From Bacteroidota bacterium (GTDB lineage: Bacteria > Bacteroidota > Bacteroidia > Chitinophagales > Chitinophagaceae): DNA of 64,000 bases. The notes below the pieces were generated by a model, which was given only the letters and a program-made list of their open reading frames with translations, had not been told where the DNA came from and made no database searches. A program made the translations under genes and the position numbers. Shown here piece by piece: positions 33,803 through 41,765 of this stretch; within the stretch, counting starts at the first letter, position 1; every line of letters starts with the position of its first letter. The stretch spans positions 1 to 64,000 of the forward strand of contig JAUZOA010000007.1 in the NCBI GenBank assembly GCA_030706685.1, written 5' to 3'.

Positions 33803-34891
33803 ATGCAAACAACTGAAGAGATGATAAAACAAACAGTGCAACAGGCGTGGCTCAAACGTCCATTGATCATCAGCGGACCCTGCAGTGCGGAAACAGAAGA
33901 ACAGGTAGTAGCGACAGCTCAGCGTCTTGCTGCTACGGGTAAAGTGGATATGATCCGTGCCGGCATCTGGAAGCCGCGTACCAAGCCCGGAATGTTTGAA
34001 GGCATTGGCGCTAAAGGATTGCCCTGGCTGCAACAGGCAAAGAAATTAACCGGCCTTCCGACTACCGTAGAAGTGGCAACCGGTAAACAAGTGCAGGACG
34101 CATTGACATTTGATGTGGATGTGTTGTGGATCGGCGCCCGGACAACAGTAAACCCTTTCAGTGTGCAGGAAGTAGCTGATGCGCTCAGGGGTGTGGATGT
34201 GCCGGTACTCATTAAAAACCCGATCAATCCTGACCTGGAATTATGGAGCGGAGCAGTAGAACGCGTAGCAAGAGCCGGCGTCAAACAAATTGGTTTGATT
34301 CACCGGGGATTCTCTTCTTATGGTAATACAGAATACCGCAATGCCCCCATGTGGCACCTGGCCATTGACATGAAACTGAAATACCCCGATCTGCCCATGA
34401 TCAACGACCCTTCGCATATCTGCGGCCGGCGTGATATTTTATTAGAAGTGATGCAAAGAGCTATTGACCTTGATTATGATGGTTTGATGATTGAGAGTCA
34501 TATTGATCCGGACAATGCCTGGAGTGACGCCAAGCAACAGGTAACGCCGGAACGGTTGAAAGAAATGCTGGATACGATCATCTGGAGAAAGGATGATGTG
34601 AATTCTGAAGAATACCATGCTGCATTGGAAAAACTGCGTCAACAAATCAATCATCTCGATGACGAACTGATGCAGATACTCAGCCAGCGAATGAAGATCG
34701 CCGAAAAGATCGGGCAATATAAAAAAGAAAATAATATTACCATTTTACAAACTAATCGCTGGAATGAAATCATTGAAAAAGCTTTTGCGAAAGGGGAGAA
34801 GAATGGCCTGAGCAAAGAGTTTATCACCAAATATTTTGACGCGGTGCATATGGAGAGCATCAATCACCAGAAGAAAGTGATGGATAGTTAA
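33803..34891 (+). CDS. Bifunctional DAHP synthase / chorismate mutase
   Basis: A 362-residue fusion. Residues 1 to about 265 are a type I-beta DAHP synthase (KRPLIISGPCSAETEEQ, IRAGIWKPRTKPGMFEG, HRGFSSYG, NDPSHICGRRD), the first step of the shikimate pathway from PEP and erythrose-4-phosphate. Residues from about 270 are an AroQ chorismate mutase (LEKLRQQINHLDDELMQILS, with RMKIAEKIGQYKK). The fusion lets chorismate or prephenate act on the first enzyme and provides the mutase that PheA and TyrA lack here. This order of domains is common in Bacteroidota. Confidence 0.95.
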   Translation: MQTTEEMIKQTVQQAWLKRPLIISGPCSAETEEQVVATAQRLAATGKVDMIRAGIWKPRTKPGMFEGIGAKGLPWLQQAKKLTGLPTTVEVATGKQVQDALTFDVDVLWIGARTTVNPFSVQEVADALRGVDVPVLIKNPINPDLELWSGAVERVARAGVKQIGLIHRGFSSYGNTEYRNAPMWHLAIDMKLKYPDLPMINDPSHICGRRDILLEVMQRAIDLDYDGLMIESHIDPDNAWSDAKQQVTPERLKEMLDTIIWRKDDVNSEEYHAALEKLRQQINHLDDELMQILSQRMKIAEKIGQYKKENNITILQTNRWNEIIEKAFAKGEKNGLSKEFITKYFDAVHMESINHQKKVMDS

Positions 34892-34927
34892 GTCTTGTGC
34901 TGCACTAACTTTATTGTCAAAATATAA

Positions 34928-34977
34928 TCCCGCAACGGTGCAATATTTGTTCGTCGCGTCTTTGTTTCATTGCGGGA
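34928..34977 (+). other. Hairpin arms upstream of aroB
   Basis: TCCCGCAA (34928-34935) and TTGCGGGA (34970-34977) form an 8-bp stem with a 34-base loop ending 9 bases before the aroB ATG. It could hide the start or be incidental. Confidence 0.4.
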
Positions 34978-34986
34978 GAAAATAAG

Positions 34987-36009
34987 ATGAAGCATATTAA
35001 TTATAAATTTTCAAAGACTATAACCGGCTATTATTTTGACGGCAGTTTTTCCCACCTGAAAAAAATAGTTGACCAAAAGCACACGGTACTTATTACAGAT
35101 GAGAACGTGTATGATGCCCACAGAAAGCGCTTCAATGGCTGGAACACGATTGTGCTGAAAGCCGGGGAAGATTATAAGATCCAGGCGACCGCAGATGCAG
35201 TCATCGAACAGTTAATTGACTTCGAAGCTGACCGTAAGACTACCCTGGCAGCCATAGGGGGTGGCGTCGTCACTGATATGACAGGATATGTTGCCTCTGT
35301 CTACATGCGCGGCATCAGTTTCGGTTTTGTGCCGACCTCTTTACTGGGAATGGTAGATGCGTCCATTGGGGGTAAGAATGGAATTGATGTGGGCGTGTTT
35401 AAAAATATGGTAGGCACGATCCGGCAGCCATCGTTTATCCTGCATGATATGAGTTTCCTGGATACGCTTCCCCAGAAAGAATGGGAGAATGGCTTTGCCG
35501 AGATCATCAAACATGCCTGTATAAAAGACGTTACCCTGTTCCGGCAACTGGAAACAAATTCGTATAAAACTTACCGGGATGATAAGAAACTTATCGCCGG
35601 TCTTGTCAGACATAATGCCATCATTAAAACAAAAGTGGTTCAGCAGGATGAATTTGAAAAAGGAGACAGGCGGTTATTGAATTTCGGGCATACACTCGGA
35701 CATGCATTGGAGAACCAGTATGAATTATCACATGGCCAGGCGGTTGCTATCGGCATGGCTTACGCTTCTGTGATATCGGAAGAAATCACCGGTTTTAAGG
35801 ATGCGAGTAAAGTAACAAGGCTTCTTTTGCAATATGACCTCCCGACTTTTGTAGAATTCGACAGGCAAAAAGTATTCAATGTAATGAAGATGGATAAAAA
35901 AAGAGAAAAGAAAGAAATGAATTATGTGCTGCTGGAAAAGATAGGAAAAGGAATAGTAAAGCCAATTCCGGTCAACAAACTGGAGAAGATCATAAACGAA
36001 TTACAATAG
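34987..36009 (+). CDS. aroB: 3-Dehydroquinate synthase
   Basis: A 340-residue NAD- and metal-dependent enzyme that cyclises DAHP. Motifs include AIGGGVVTDMTGYVASVYMRG, PTSLLGMVDASIGGKNGID and the metal-binding NFGHTLGHALE. Length is slightly short but complete. Its stop overlaps the next start by one base (TAGTG), so aroA is translationally linked. Confidence 0.95.
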   Translation: MKHINYKFSKTITGYYFDGSFSHLKKIVDQKHTVLITDENVYDAHRKRFNGWNTIVLKAGEDYKIQATADAVIEQLIDFEADRKTTLAAIGGGVVTDMTGYVASVYMRGISFGFVPTSLLGMVDASIGGKNGIDVGVFKNMVGTIRQPSFILHDMSFLDTLPQKEWENGFAEIIKHACIKDVTLFRQLETNSYKTYRDDKKLIAGLVRHNAIIKTKVVQQDEFEKGDRRLLNFGHTLGHALENQYELSHGQAVAIGMAYASVISEEITGFKDASKVTRLLLQYDLPTFVEFDRQKVFNVMKMDKKREKKEMNYVLLEKIGKGIVKPIPVNKLEKIINELQ

Positions 36010-37313
36010 TGATAGTAACGATACAGCCCTCTCGCTTAAAAGGGATCCTGCAAGCGCCGGCTTCCAAAAGCTCGATGCAAAGAGCATGCGCTGCCGCTTT
36101 ATTGGCGAAGGGGCAAACAATTATTCATAATCCGGGGCATAGCAATGATGATAAAGCAGCCCTGGATATTATTCAGAGACTGGGAGCCAAAATAAAAGAA
36201 ATAAATGGTGAGTGGTCAGTTGTCAGTGAGGGCTTCCCGTTCACCCCGCATGTCTCACCCCTTACCATTGATTGTGGTGAAAGCGGGTTAAGTATAAGAA
36301 TGTTTACTCCCCTGGTCGCATTAAGCCATAATGAAATTACCATTACCGGTTCGGGTAGCTTAATGACAAGACCTATGGGGTTTTTTGATGAGATATTACC
36401 CGGGCTGGGTGTAAAAATCAAAAGCCAGAACGGGAAGTTGCCATTAACAATTCAAGGTCCTTTAAAACCCGCCAATATAGAAGTTGATGGATCATTAAGT
36501 TCTCAATTCCTGACAGGGTTGTTGCTGGCCTATGCCGCCTCGGATGCAAAAGATGTTTCTATTAAAGTAAATAACTTAAAGAGCAAACCTTATATTGACC
36601 TCACGTTGGATGTGATGAAACAATTTGGTTTCAAAATACCCGGGAATAAAAACTATGAAGAGTTTTATTTTAGCGGCACCACTCACCACTCACCACTCAC
36701 CACTCACCACTACTTTGTAGAAGGTGACTGGAGCGGGGGAGCTTTCCTTCTTGTTGCAGGCGCCATTGCAGGACCAATGACAATAAAAGGGCTGGACATG
36801 GCCTCATCACAGGCTGATAAGACAATTGTGGATGCATTGATGGCAGCCAACGCGGGTATCGCCATCGAAGCCAAAGGAATTAAAATTCATCCGGCCAGCA
36901 TGAATGCATTTGAATTTGATGCGACCGATAGCCCTGATCTCTTTCCGCCATTGGTTGCCCTGGCAGCTTATTGTAAAGGGGAAACAAAGATCAAAGGCGT
37001 CAGTCGCTTAACACATAAGGAAAGTAACAGGGCGCTGACCTTGCAGGAGGAGTTTGGTAAAATGGGAATAACAATTGAATTGAATAATGACGTGATGATC
37101 ATTCACGGAGGTACGGGTGTAAGAGGCGCTGCTGTTCATTCAAGGCATGATCACCGGGTTGCCATGGCCTGTGCGGTAGCTGCATTGAATGCAGGAGGGG
37201 AAATGATCATCGAAGAAGCGCAGGCAGTAAAAAAATCCTACCCTGATTTTTATAGTGATCTCAAATCACTGGGAGCCTCCCTATCTTTACCTTACCAACA
37301 TTTAAACTTTTAA
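36009..37313 (+). CDS. aroA: EPSP synthase (3-phosphoshikimate 1-carboxyvinyltransferase) with two small inserts
   Basis: A 434-residue EPSP synthase joining shikimate-3-phosphate and PEP. Motifs are LQAPASKSSMQRACAAALLA, DCGESGLSIRMF, GSLSSQFLTGLL, DSPDLFPPLVALAAY and the late SRHDHRVAMACAVA. The start is GTG at 36009, overlapping the aroB stop. Two segments look foreign to the family and are encoded by repeats: residues about 66-87 (GEWSVVSEGFPFTPHVSPLT) and about 223-236 (GTTHHSPLTTHHYF). Both lie where homologues have short loops and keep the frame. The catalytic core is intact, so the enzyme is probably active. Confidence 0.93.
   Translation: MIVTIQPSRLKGILQAPASKSSMQRACAAALLAKGQTIIHNPGHSNDDKAALDIIQRLGAKIKEINGEWSVVSEGFPFTPHVSPLTIDCGESGLSIRMFTPLVALSHNEITITGSGSLMTRPMGFFDEILPGLGVKIKSQNGKLPLTIQGPLKPANIEVDGSLSSQFLTGLLLAYAASDAKDVSIKVNNLKSKPYIDLTLDVMKQFGFKIPGNKNYEEFYFSGTTHHSPLTTHHYFVEGDWSGGAFLLVAGAIAGPMTIKGLDMASSQADKTIVDALMAANAGIAIEAKGIKIHPASMNAFEFDATDSPDLFPPLVALAAYCKGETKIKGVSRLTHKESNRALTLQEEFGKMGITIELNNDVMIIHGGTGVRGAAVHSRHDHRVAMACAVAALNAGGEMIIEEAQAVKKSYPDFYSDLKSLGASLSLPYQHLNF
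36204..36269. repeat. Palindromic repeat inside aroA, site 1
   Basis: Outer ends AATGGTGAGTGGTCAG and inverted CTCACCCCTTACCATT match at 13 or so of 16 bases. The repeat words are the same as at 12160-12200. Confidence 0.6.
36679..36711. repeat. CCACTCA tandem repeat inside aroA, site 2
   Basis: Four perfect 7-bp units CCACTCA (36679-36706) and a partial fifth. They encode THHSPLTTHH. The unit is not a multiple of three, so gain or loss of one copy would break aroA. Confidence 0.85.
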
Positions 37314-37323
37314 ATTTTCAGCT

Positions 37324-38790
37324 TTGAATTCTTTCGGTCGCATATTTCGTATTTCCATTTTCGGTGAATCGCATGGCGAATCGGTTGGAATCGTTATTGA
37401 TGGCTGCCCCGCAGGTTTGTCGTTGTCAATTGATGATTTTTTGCCCGACCTGGAAAGAAGGAAAGGGGGCACTCAAAAGGGAACTACGCCAAGGCAGGAG
37501 GAAGATTTGCCTATTTTTAAAAGCGGGATTTTTAATAGCAGGACAACCGGCGCGCCCATCACTATTTTATTTGAGAATAAGAATACCCGGAGTGGTGATT
37601 ATGAAAAACAAAGAGCTGTTCCAAGACCCGGTCATGCAGATTTTGTAGCCAGGAAAAAAGCGGGTGGCTTCGAAGATTACCGCGGCAGCGGACATTTTAG
37701 CGGAAGGCTGACAGTTGCATTGGTAGCAGCAGGCGTGATCGCGAAGAAATTGCTGAATTATACCTCACCCCCAACCCCTCTCCAGGGGAGCGGGATTAAG
37801 AGTGAGGCTGGCTATAATACCAGTTCTGCCAGGGAATGGAAGACTTTGTCTGAATTCGCAAAAGAGAACAGAAAAAATTCAACTGAAGCAGAAGATAAAT
37901 TGTGGCAGGAAGTTAGAAACCGGAAAATAAACGGTTTCAAGTTCCGCCGTCAGCACCCGATCGCAGGATTTATCCCGGATTTTGTTTGCCTGGAACAGAA
38001 ACTTATTGTGGAAGTAGACGGTGATTATCATAATAGAGATGAACAAAAAAAATATGATGAACTCAGGACACAATGGCTAAAAGAAAACAACTATCGCCTT
38101 ATCAGGTTTACTAATGAACAAATCATACAAAAGATGCCATGGGTTCTGGAAGAGATAGGAAAGAATCTTTTATCGGAGTCTAACCCTGCCTCTCCTTCGG
38201 AGAGGGAGTTGGAGGGTGAGGTTGCTGCCGGCATTAAAGTGAATGCAACCATCCTGGAAATCGGTGGAGAAAAAGACCTTGAAAAAGGCTTGCAAAAAGC
38301 AATTGATAATAAAGACTCCATTGGCGGCATCATTGAATGCCGGGTAAACGGATTGCCTGCAGGACTTGGTGAACCCTTCTTTGATTCCGTTGAATCTGTA
38401 TTGAGTCATATCGTATTTGCCATCCCCGCTGTACGGGGCATAGAGTTCGGGACCGGGTTTGCCGCTGCAAAAATGTTTGGCAGCCAGCATAATGATGCCA
38501 TTGAAACCAGAGAAGGAAAAACAAGGACCAACCATGCCGGCGGAATCGTAGGAGGATTAACGAATGGAAACGAAATGGTATTTCGTATTGCCATAAAACC
38601 TACTTCATCGACTCCCAAAGAACAAAATACATTGAACTGGGAAACAGGGAAAGCAGAAACTGTTTCAGTAAAAGGCCGTCATGATCTTTGCATCGCATTG
38701 AGAGTACCGGTCATACTGGAAGCTGTAACAGCCATTGTTTTGACCGATCTCCTGTTGCTTGAACAACAGATTAAGCGTATTTTGTCGTGA
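37324..38790 (+). CDS. aroC: Chorismate synthase interrupted in frame by a DUF559 nuclease domain
   Basis: The 488-residue product is a chorismate synthase (EPSP to chorismate, needs reduced FMN) split by a foreign block. N-terminal part: residues 1-144 (FRISIFGESHGES, DYRGSGHFSGRLT, VIAKKLL). C-terminal part: from about 303 (GIKVNATILEIGG, GLGEPFFDSVES, GRHDLCIALRVPVI). Together they make a full AroC of about 330 residues. Residues about 145-302 are the insert, which carries a DUF559 endonuclease-like domain (TEAEDKLWQEVRNRKINGFK, FRRQHPIAGFIPDF, LIVEVDGDYHN, LIRFTNEQI). No stop or frameshift occurs. The start is TTG, where the family begins (NSFGRIFRIS). Last core gene of the aromatic operon. 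Confidence 0.93.
   Translation: MNSFGRIFRISIFGESHGESVGIVIDGCPAGLSLSIDDFLPDLERRKGGTQKGTTPRQEEDLPIFKSGIFNSRTTGAPITILFENKNTRSGDYEKQRAVPRPGHADFVARKKAGGFEDYRGSGHFSGRLTVALVAAGVIAKKLLNYTSPPTPLQGSGIKSEAGYNTSSAREWKTLSEFAKENRKNSTEAEDKLWQEVRNRKINGFKFRRQHPIAGFIPDFVCLEQKLIVEVDGDYHNRDEQKKYDELRTQWLKENNYRLIRFTNEQIIQKMPWVLEEIGKNLLSESNPASPSERELEGEVAAGIKVNATILEIGGEKDLEKGLQKAIDNKDSIGGIIECRVNGLPAGLGEPFFDSVESVLSHIVFAIPAVRGIEFGTGFAAAKMFGSQHNDAIETREGKTRTNHAGGIVGGLTNGNEMVFRIAIKPTSSTPKEQNTLNWETGKAETVSVKGRHDLCIALRVPVILEAVTAIVLTDLLLLEQQIKRILS
37756..38229 (+). mobile_element. DUF559 cassette with inverted-repeat flanks inside aroC
   Basis: A 474-base (158-codon) insert. The left flank (37763-37810) begins CCTCACCCCCAACCCCTCTCC. 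The right flank (38180-38222) ends GGAGAGGGAGTTGGAGGGTG, which is the left flank inverted with few changes. Between them lies the DUF559 domain (about 37850-38150) with the PD-(D/E)xK-like residues: Asp in IPDFV and Glu/Asp in VEVDG. No ATG begins the domain in the insert, so it is probably made only as part of the AroC fusion. Confidence 0.8.
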
Positions 38791-38814
38791 TACCTGAAAA
38801 CTTCCCTGACGATT

Positions 38815-39114
38815 ATGCCCATCATTTATCATGTTACTATGCGTTCAGACTGGGACAGAGCGTTGCAACAGGGCTTTTATGAAGCTCCGTCATTGGCGAA
38901 CGAAGGATTTATTCATTGCTCACAAGATCACCAGGTGGCCGGAGTACTCGAAAGATATTTTGAAGGCCAAACCAATCTTGTCAAACTGGTGATTGATACA
39001 GATCAACTCACTGCCCATTTTGTATTTGACTGGTCGCCGTCAATGGCAGATACATTTCCGCATATTTATGGGCCGGTTAATCTCAATGCCGTAATTAAGG
39101 TGATCCCTTTATAA
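38815..39114 (+). CDS. DUF952 family protein
   Basis: A 99-residue protein covering the whole DUF952 domain (IYHVTMRSDWDRALQQGFYE, EGFIHCSQDHQVAGVLERYF, and FPHIYGPVNLNAVIKV). The fold resembles ADP-ribosyltransferase-type proteins, but the function is unknown. It follows aroC by 24 bases and may be read from the same mRNA without sharing its role. Its stop overlaps the stop of the convergent dipeptidase gene in the palindrome TTATAA. Confidence 0.85.
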   Translation: MPIIYHVTMRSDWDRALQQGFYEAPSLANEGFIHCSQDHQVAGVLERYFEGQTNLVKLVIDTDQLTAHFVFDWSPSMADTFPHIYGPVNLNAVIKVIPL

Positions 39115-39837
39115 CCGCTTGCTTAATTTTTTGAAATCAATATCCAGCAACTCAAACCGGTCGCCATCAGCCAGGAAATAGTGCCACCACTCCGTGTCCA
39201 GTGCTTTAAATCCATTTTTCTCCATAATGGATCTTAACAAGAACCGGTTTTGCAAGATTTCCGGAGGTAAATTGACAAATGTCTGGTGAGCGCTGTCCGT
39301 AAAATTATCAAATCCTGTTCCCATATTCAGCTCTTGTCCGCTCTTTAAATTGATAACAGTAAGATCAACTGCGATCCCGCGGTTGTGCCCGCTGCCTTTG
39401 GCAGGATTGGCAACATAGCGTTCATCCTTTACCAGTTCCCAGAATTTTACCGTGACAGAATAGGGGCGGTAGGCATCAAAAATTTTTAGACCCAGACCTT
39501 TTTCATTTAGTTCTTTTTCCACCCTGACCAGGGCCAAAACTGCAGGTAATCTCAGAAAGGTTTTGGAAGTTCTTCCGGGGTACATTTTCCGGTGCATGAA
39601 ATTATGGATGCCGGCATACCGCAGATCATAGACAAGCCGGGGAATAAGTGATCTCAATTCAATCATTTTTTTGGATGAATCCTGAACGGCCTGAGCCTTA
39701 TATATCTTCCAGTCGCTGATTACAGGCGGCCTGGCAACAGATGAATCCTGGCCGAAGCCGGAAAAGCCGCTTAGTGTTGAAAAAAACAGGATAACAAAAG
39801 GATAAATGGGAAAACGAACCTTAATTTTGCTGCTCAT
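39109..39837 (-). CDS. D-alanyl-D-alanine dipeptidase (VanX/DdpX family)
   Basis: A 242-residue M15D metallopeptidase splitting D-Ala-D-Ala. An N-terminal signal peptide (about 1-29) predicts export to the periplasm. Zinc ligands and catalytic residues are in GSGHNRGIAVDL (His, Asp) and TEWWHYF (Glu, His). Also typical are DLRYAGIHNFMHR and IFDAYRPYSV. In a Gram-negative bacterium the role is more likely recycling of cell-wall peptides than vancomycin resistance. No van genes are nearby. An L,D-transpeptidase gene is divergent. Confidence 0.9.
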   Translation of the reverse strand: MSSKIKVRFPIYPFVILFFSTLSGFSGFGQDSSVARPPVISDWKIYKAQAVQDSSKKMIELRSLIPRLVYDLRYAGIHNFMHRKMYPGRTSKTFLRLPAVLALVRVEKELNEKGLGLKIFDAYRPYSVTVKFWELVKDERYVANPAKGSGHNRGIAVDLTVINLKSGQELNMGTGFDNFTDSAHQTFVNLPPEILQNRFLLRSIMEKNGFKALDTEWWHYFLADGDRFELLDIDFKKLSKRL

Positions 39838-39909
39838 ATCCTTTACGATTATGCCAGGTAAGTTAATATAAAAAGGATAGAACTGCCACCATCATTTTAC
39901 TCTCCGAGT

Positions 39910-41601
39910 ATGAATAAAAAACGTTTCTCGTACCCCTGCATTTTAATGTGGATGTTGTTCCTGTTGCTCGGCGGCTGTAATGATTCTAAACGCCCTCCGG
40001 GAAGCGATATCGCCAGCTCGCCGGAACAATTGAATAAAAAAGCATCAGATTATATCCATGACGCACTGGATTATGCCCGTGAAAATAAAGGCGACATTGG
40101 CGATTCTATTTTTCTCCTGAATGATTCCCTGGTAAGAAATACCTATAAGAATAATTACTTCGGTATTATCTGGAGCAGCAAAGAGCAATGGAGGCCAATC
40201 GGTGATTCATTGTTAAACATGGTGCAAAATGCAAACCTGTATGGATTGTTCCCTGAAGATTATCATTTCCGGCAATTGAGCAATATCCTGAAAAAATTCA
40301 GCGATGATAGTCTTGGAAAATCAGATCGCCTGGATGCGGCATTATGGTCAAGAGCCGACCTGATGCTGACCGATGCTTTCTTGCGGATCGTAAAAGATGT
40401 TAAACTTGGTCGTTTGCCCAAAGACAGTATCACGCTCAGGACGGATTCGGTACTCAGCAATGATTTTTACTGGAGGCAATTGAATACGGTAAAACAATCC
40501 GGGTCTTTGTCAAGAGTGCTGCACGCGCTTGAACCCAGGCAAAAAGGCTATCAATTATTGAAAGCCGCGCTCAAAGATTTCCTGGATAGCGCAAATTACC
40601 GGCAATTCACCACCGTGCCATTGCCGGGAAAAGATATGGCCACTTTTAAAAAATCTTTGCAAACACGCTTGTATGAAGGCGGATTTATCACCCAGGACAG
40701 TATTCCCGCAGATTCATTAACTATTGCCAATGCCATAAAAAGATTTCAGAAAAAAGAAAATATCACGGTTGACGGCAAAGCAGGTACAGGAACTATCCGT
40801 ATGCTCAACCTTTCTGACCGCGAAAAATTTATCCGCATCGCTATTACCATGGACAGGTATAAAATGCTGCCGGAAAATATGCCCGACCGGTATGTATGGG
40901 TTAATCTCCCCGGATATTATATGCAACTGATAGAAGGTGATTCGGTGAAACTGACTTCAAAAATCATCTGCGGCAAACCGGCTACCCGAACGCCTTTACT
41001 TACCAGCGCTATCGGGCAACTGATCACTTACCCGCAATGGACCATTCCTACCAGCATTATTATCAAAGAAGTATTACCGGGAGCCAAAAAAGATCCTGGT
41101 TATTTCGCCAAAAAAGGATACAGTCTTATTGATGATAATGGCAACGAGGTGGATCCCTATACTGTCACCTGGTCAAAATACAGCAAAGGCATTCCTTACA
41201 AAGTGGTGCAGGGTAGCGGAGACGACAATGCTCTCGGAGTATTGAAATTCAACTTTAATAATAAATATGCAGTCTACCTTCATGACACCAATCAACGGTA
41301 TCTTTTTGCGCAGACAATAAGGGCGCTCAGCCATGGCTGTGTGCGGGTACAGGCATGGCAGCAGCTTGCTTATGCGATTATCCGGTACGATAGCCCCGAC
41401 ACGCTGAAAACCTCTCCAAAAAAAGATTCACTCAATAGCTGGCTGAAACAAAAAATAAAACGAAGCATTTCGATCCGCAATAAGCTGCCGCTCTTTATCC
41501 GTTATTTTACCTGTGAGGGTAGTGAAAATGGAATTGTCTTTTATGATGATATGTATGGAGAGGACAAACTGGTTCGGGAAAAGTATTTTGCGGGCAAATA
41601 A
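39910..41601 (+). CDS. L,D-transpeptidase lipoprotein (YcbB-like)
   Basis: A 563-residue murein enzyme. The signal peptide ends in a lipobox (LLGGCND). The middle has a catalytic-domain-associated scaffold and a peptidoglycan-binding motif (IKRFQKKENITVDGKAGTGT). The YkuD domain (about 325-500) carries HDTNQRYLFAQTIRALSHGC with the catalytic Cys 477 and following VRV. It would make 3-3 cross-links in peptidoglycan from the periplasmic face. Length and order match the YcbB type. Divergent from the dipeptidase gene. Confidence 0.92.
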   Translation: MNKKRFSYPCILMWMLFLLLGGCNDSKRPPGSDIASSPEQLNKKASDYIHDALDYARENKGDIGDSIFLLNDSLVRNTYKNNYFGIIWSSKEQWRPIGDSLLNMVQNANLYGLFPEDYHFRQLSNILKKFSDDSLGKSDRLDAALWSRADLMLTDAFLRIVKDVKLGRLPKDSITLRTDSVLSNDFYWRQLNTVKQSGSLSRVLHALEPRQKGYQLLKAALKDFLDSANYRQFTTVPLPGKDMATFKKSLQTRLYEGGFITQDSIPADSLTIANAIKRFQKKENITVDGKAGTGTIRMLNLSDREKFIRIAITMDRYKMLPENMPDRYVWVNLPGYYMQLIEGDSVKLTSKIICGKPATRTPLLTSAIGQLITYPQWTIPTSIIIKEVLPGAKKDPGYFAKKGYSLIDDNGNEVDPYTVTWSKYSKGIPYKVVQGSGDDNALGVLKFNFNNKYAVYLHDTNQRYLFAQTIRALSHGCVRVQAWQQLAYAIIRYDSPDTLKTSPKKDSLNSWLKQKIKRSISIRNKLPLFIRYFTCEGSENGIVFYDDMYGEDKLVREKYFAGK

Positions 41602-41731
41602 GACAACGGGCAAGGGGGGCTTATCACGGTCGGCCGGCATCTTTTAAAATCTCTTATCCGGCAGAAATTTTCCTTCCCAAACCAGTGAATATGAGGTAAA
41701 TAATTTATTTTAGGATATAGAACTTACCCGT

Positions 41732-41739
41732 TATTTTTG
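41732..41739 (+). promoter_or_regulatory. Promoter box of the OmpA gene (TATTTTTG)
   Basis: TATTTTTG with TTTA at 41709-41712, exactly 19 bp upstream. The leader would be about 20 bases. Confidence 0.5.
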
Positions 41740-41765
41740 TCAAGCTTTAACCAAACTATCTCTTT

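Noticed and set aside
37756-38229. Insert in aroC as an intein
   Set aside because: No Cys or Ser at the first position followed by splicing blocks, and no His-Asn before the second junction. The insert is bounded by inverted repeats instead.
39109-39837. Vancomycin resistance gene cluster because of the VanX-like enzyme
   Set aside because: No vanH, vanA or vanRS homologues nearby; a periplasmic housekeeping dipeptidase is more likely.
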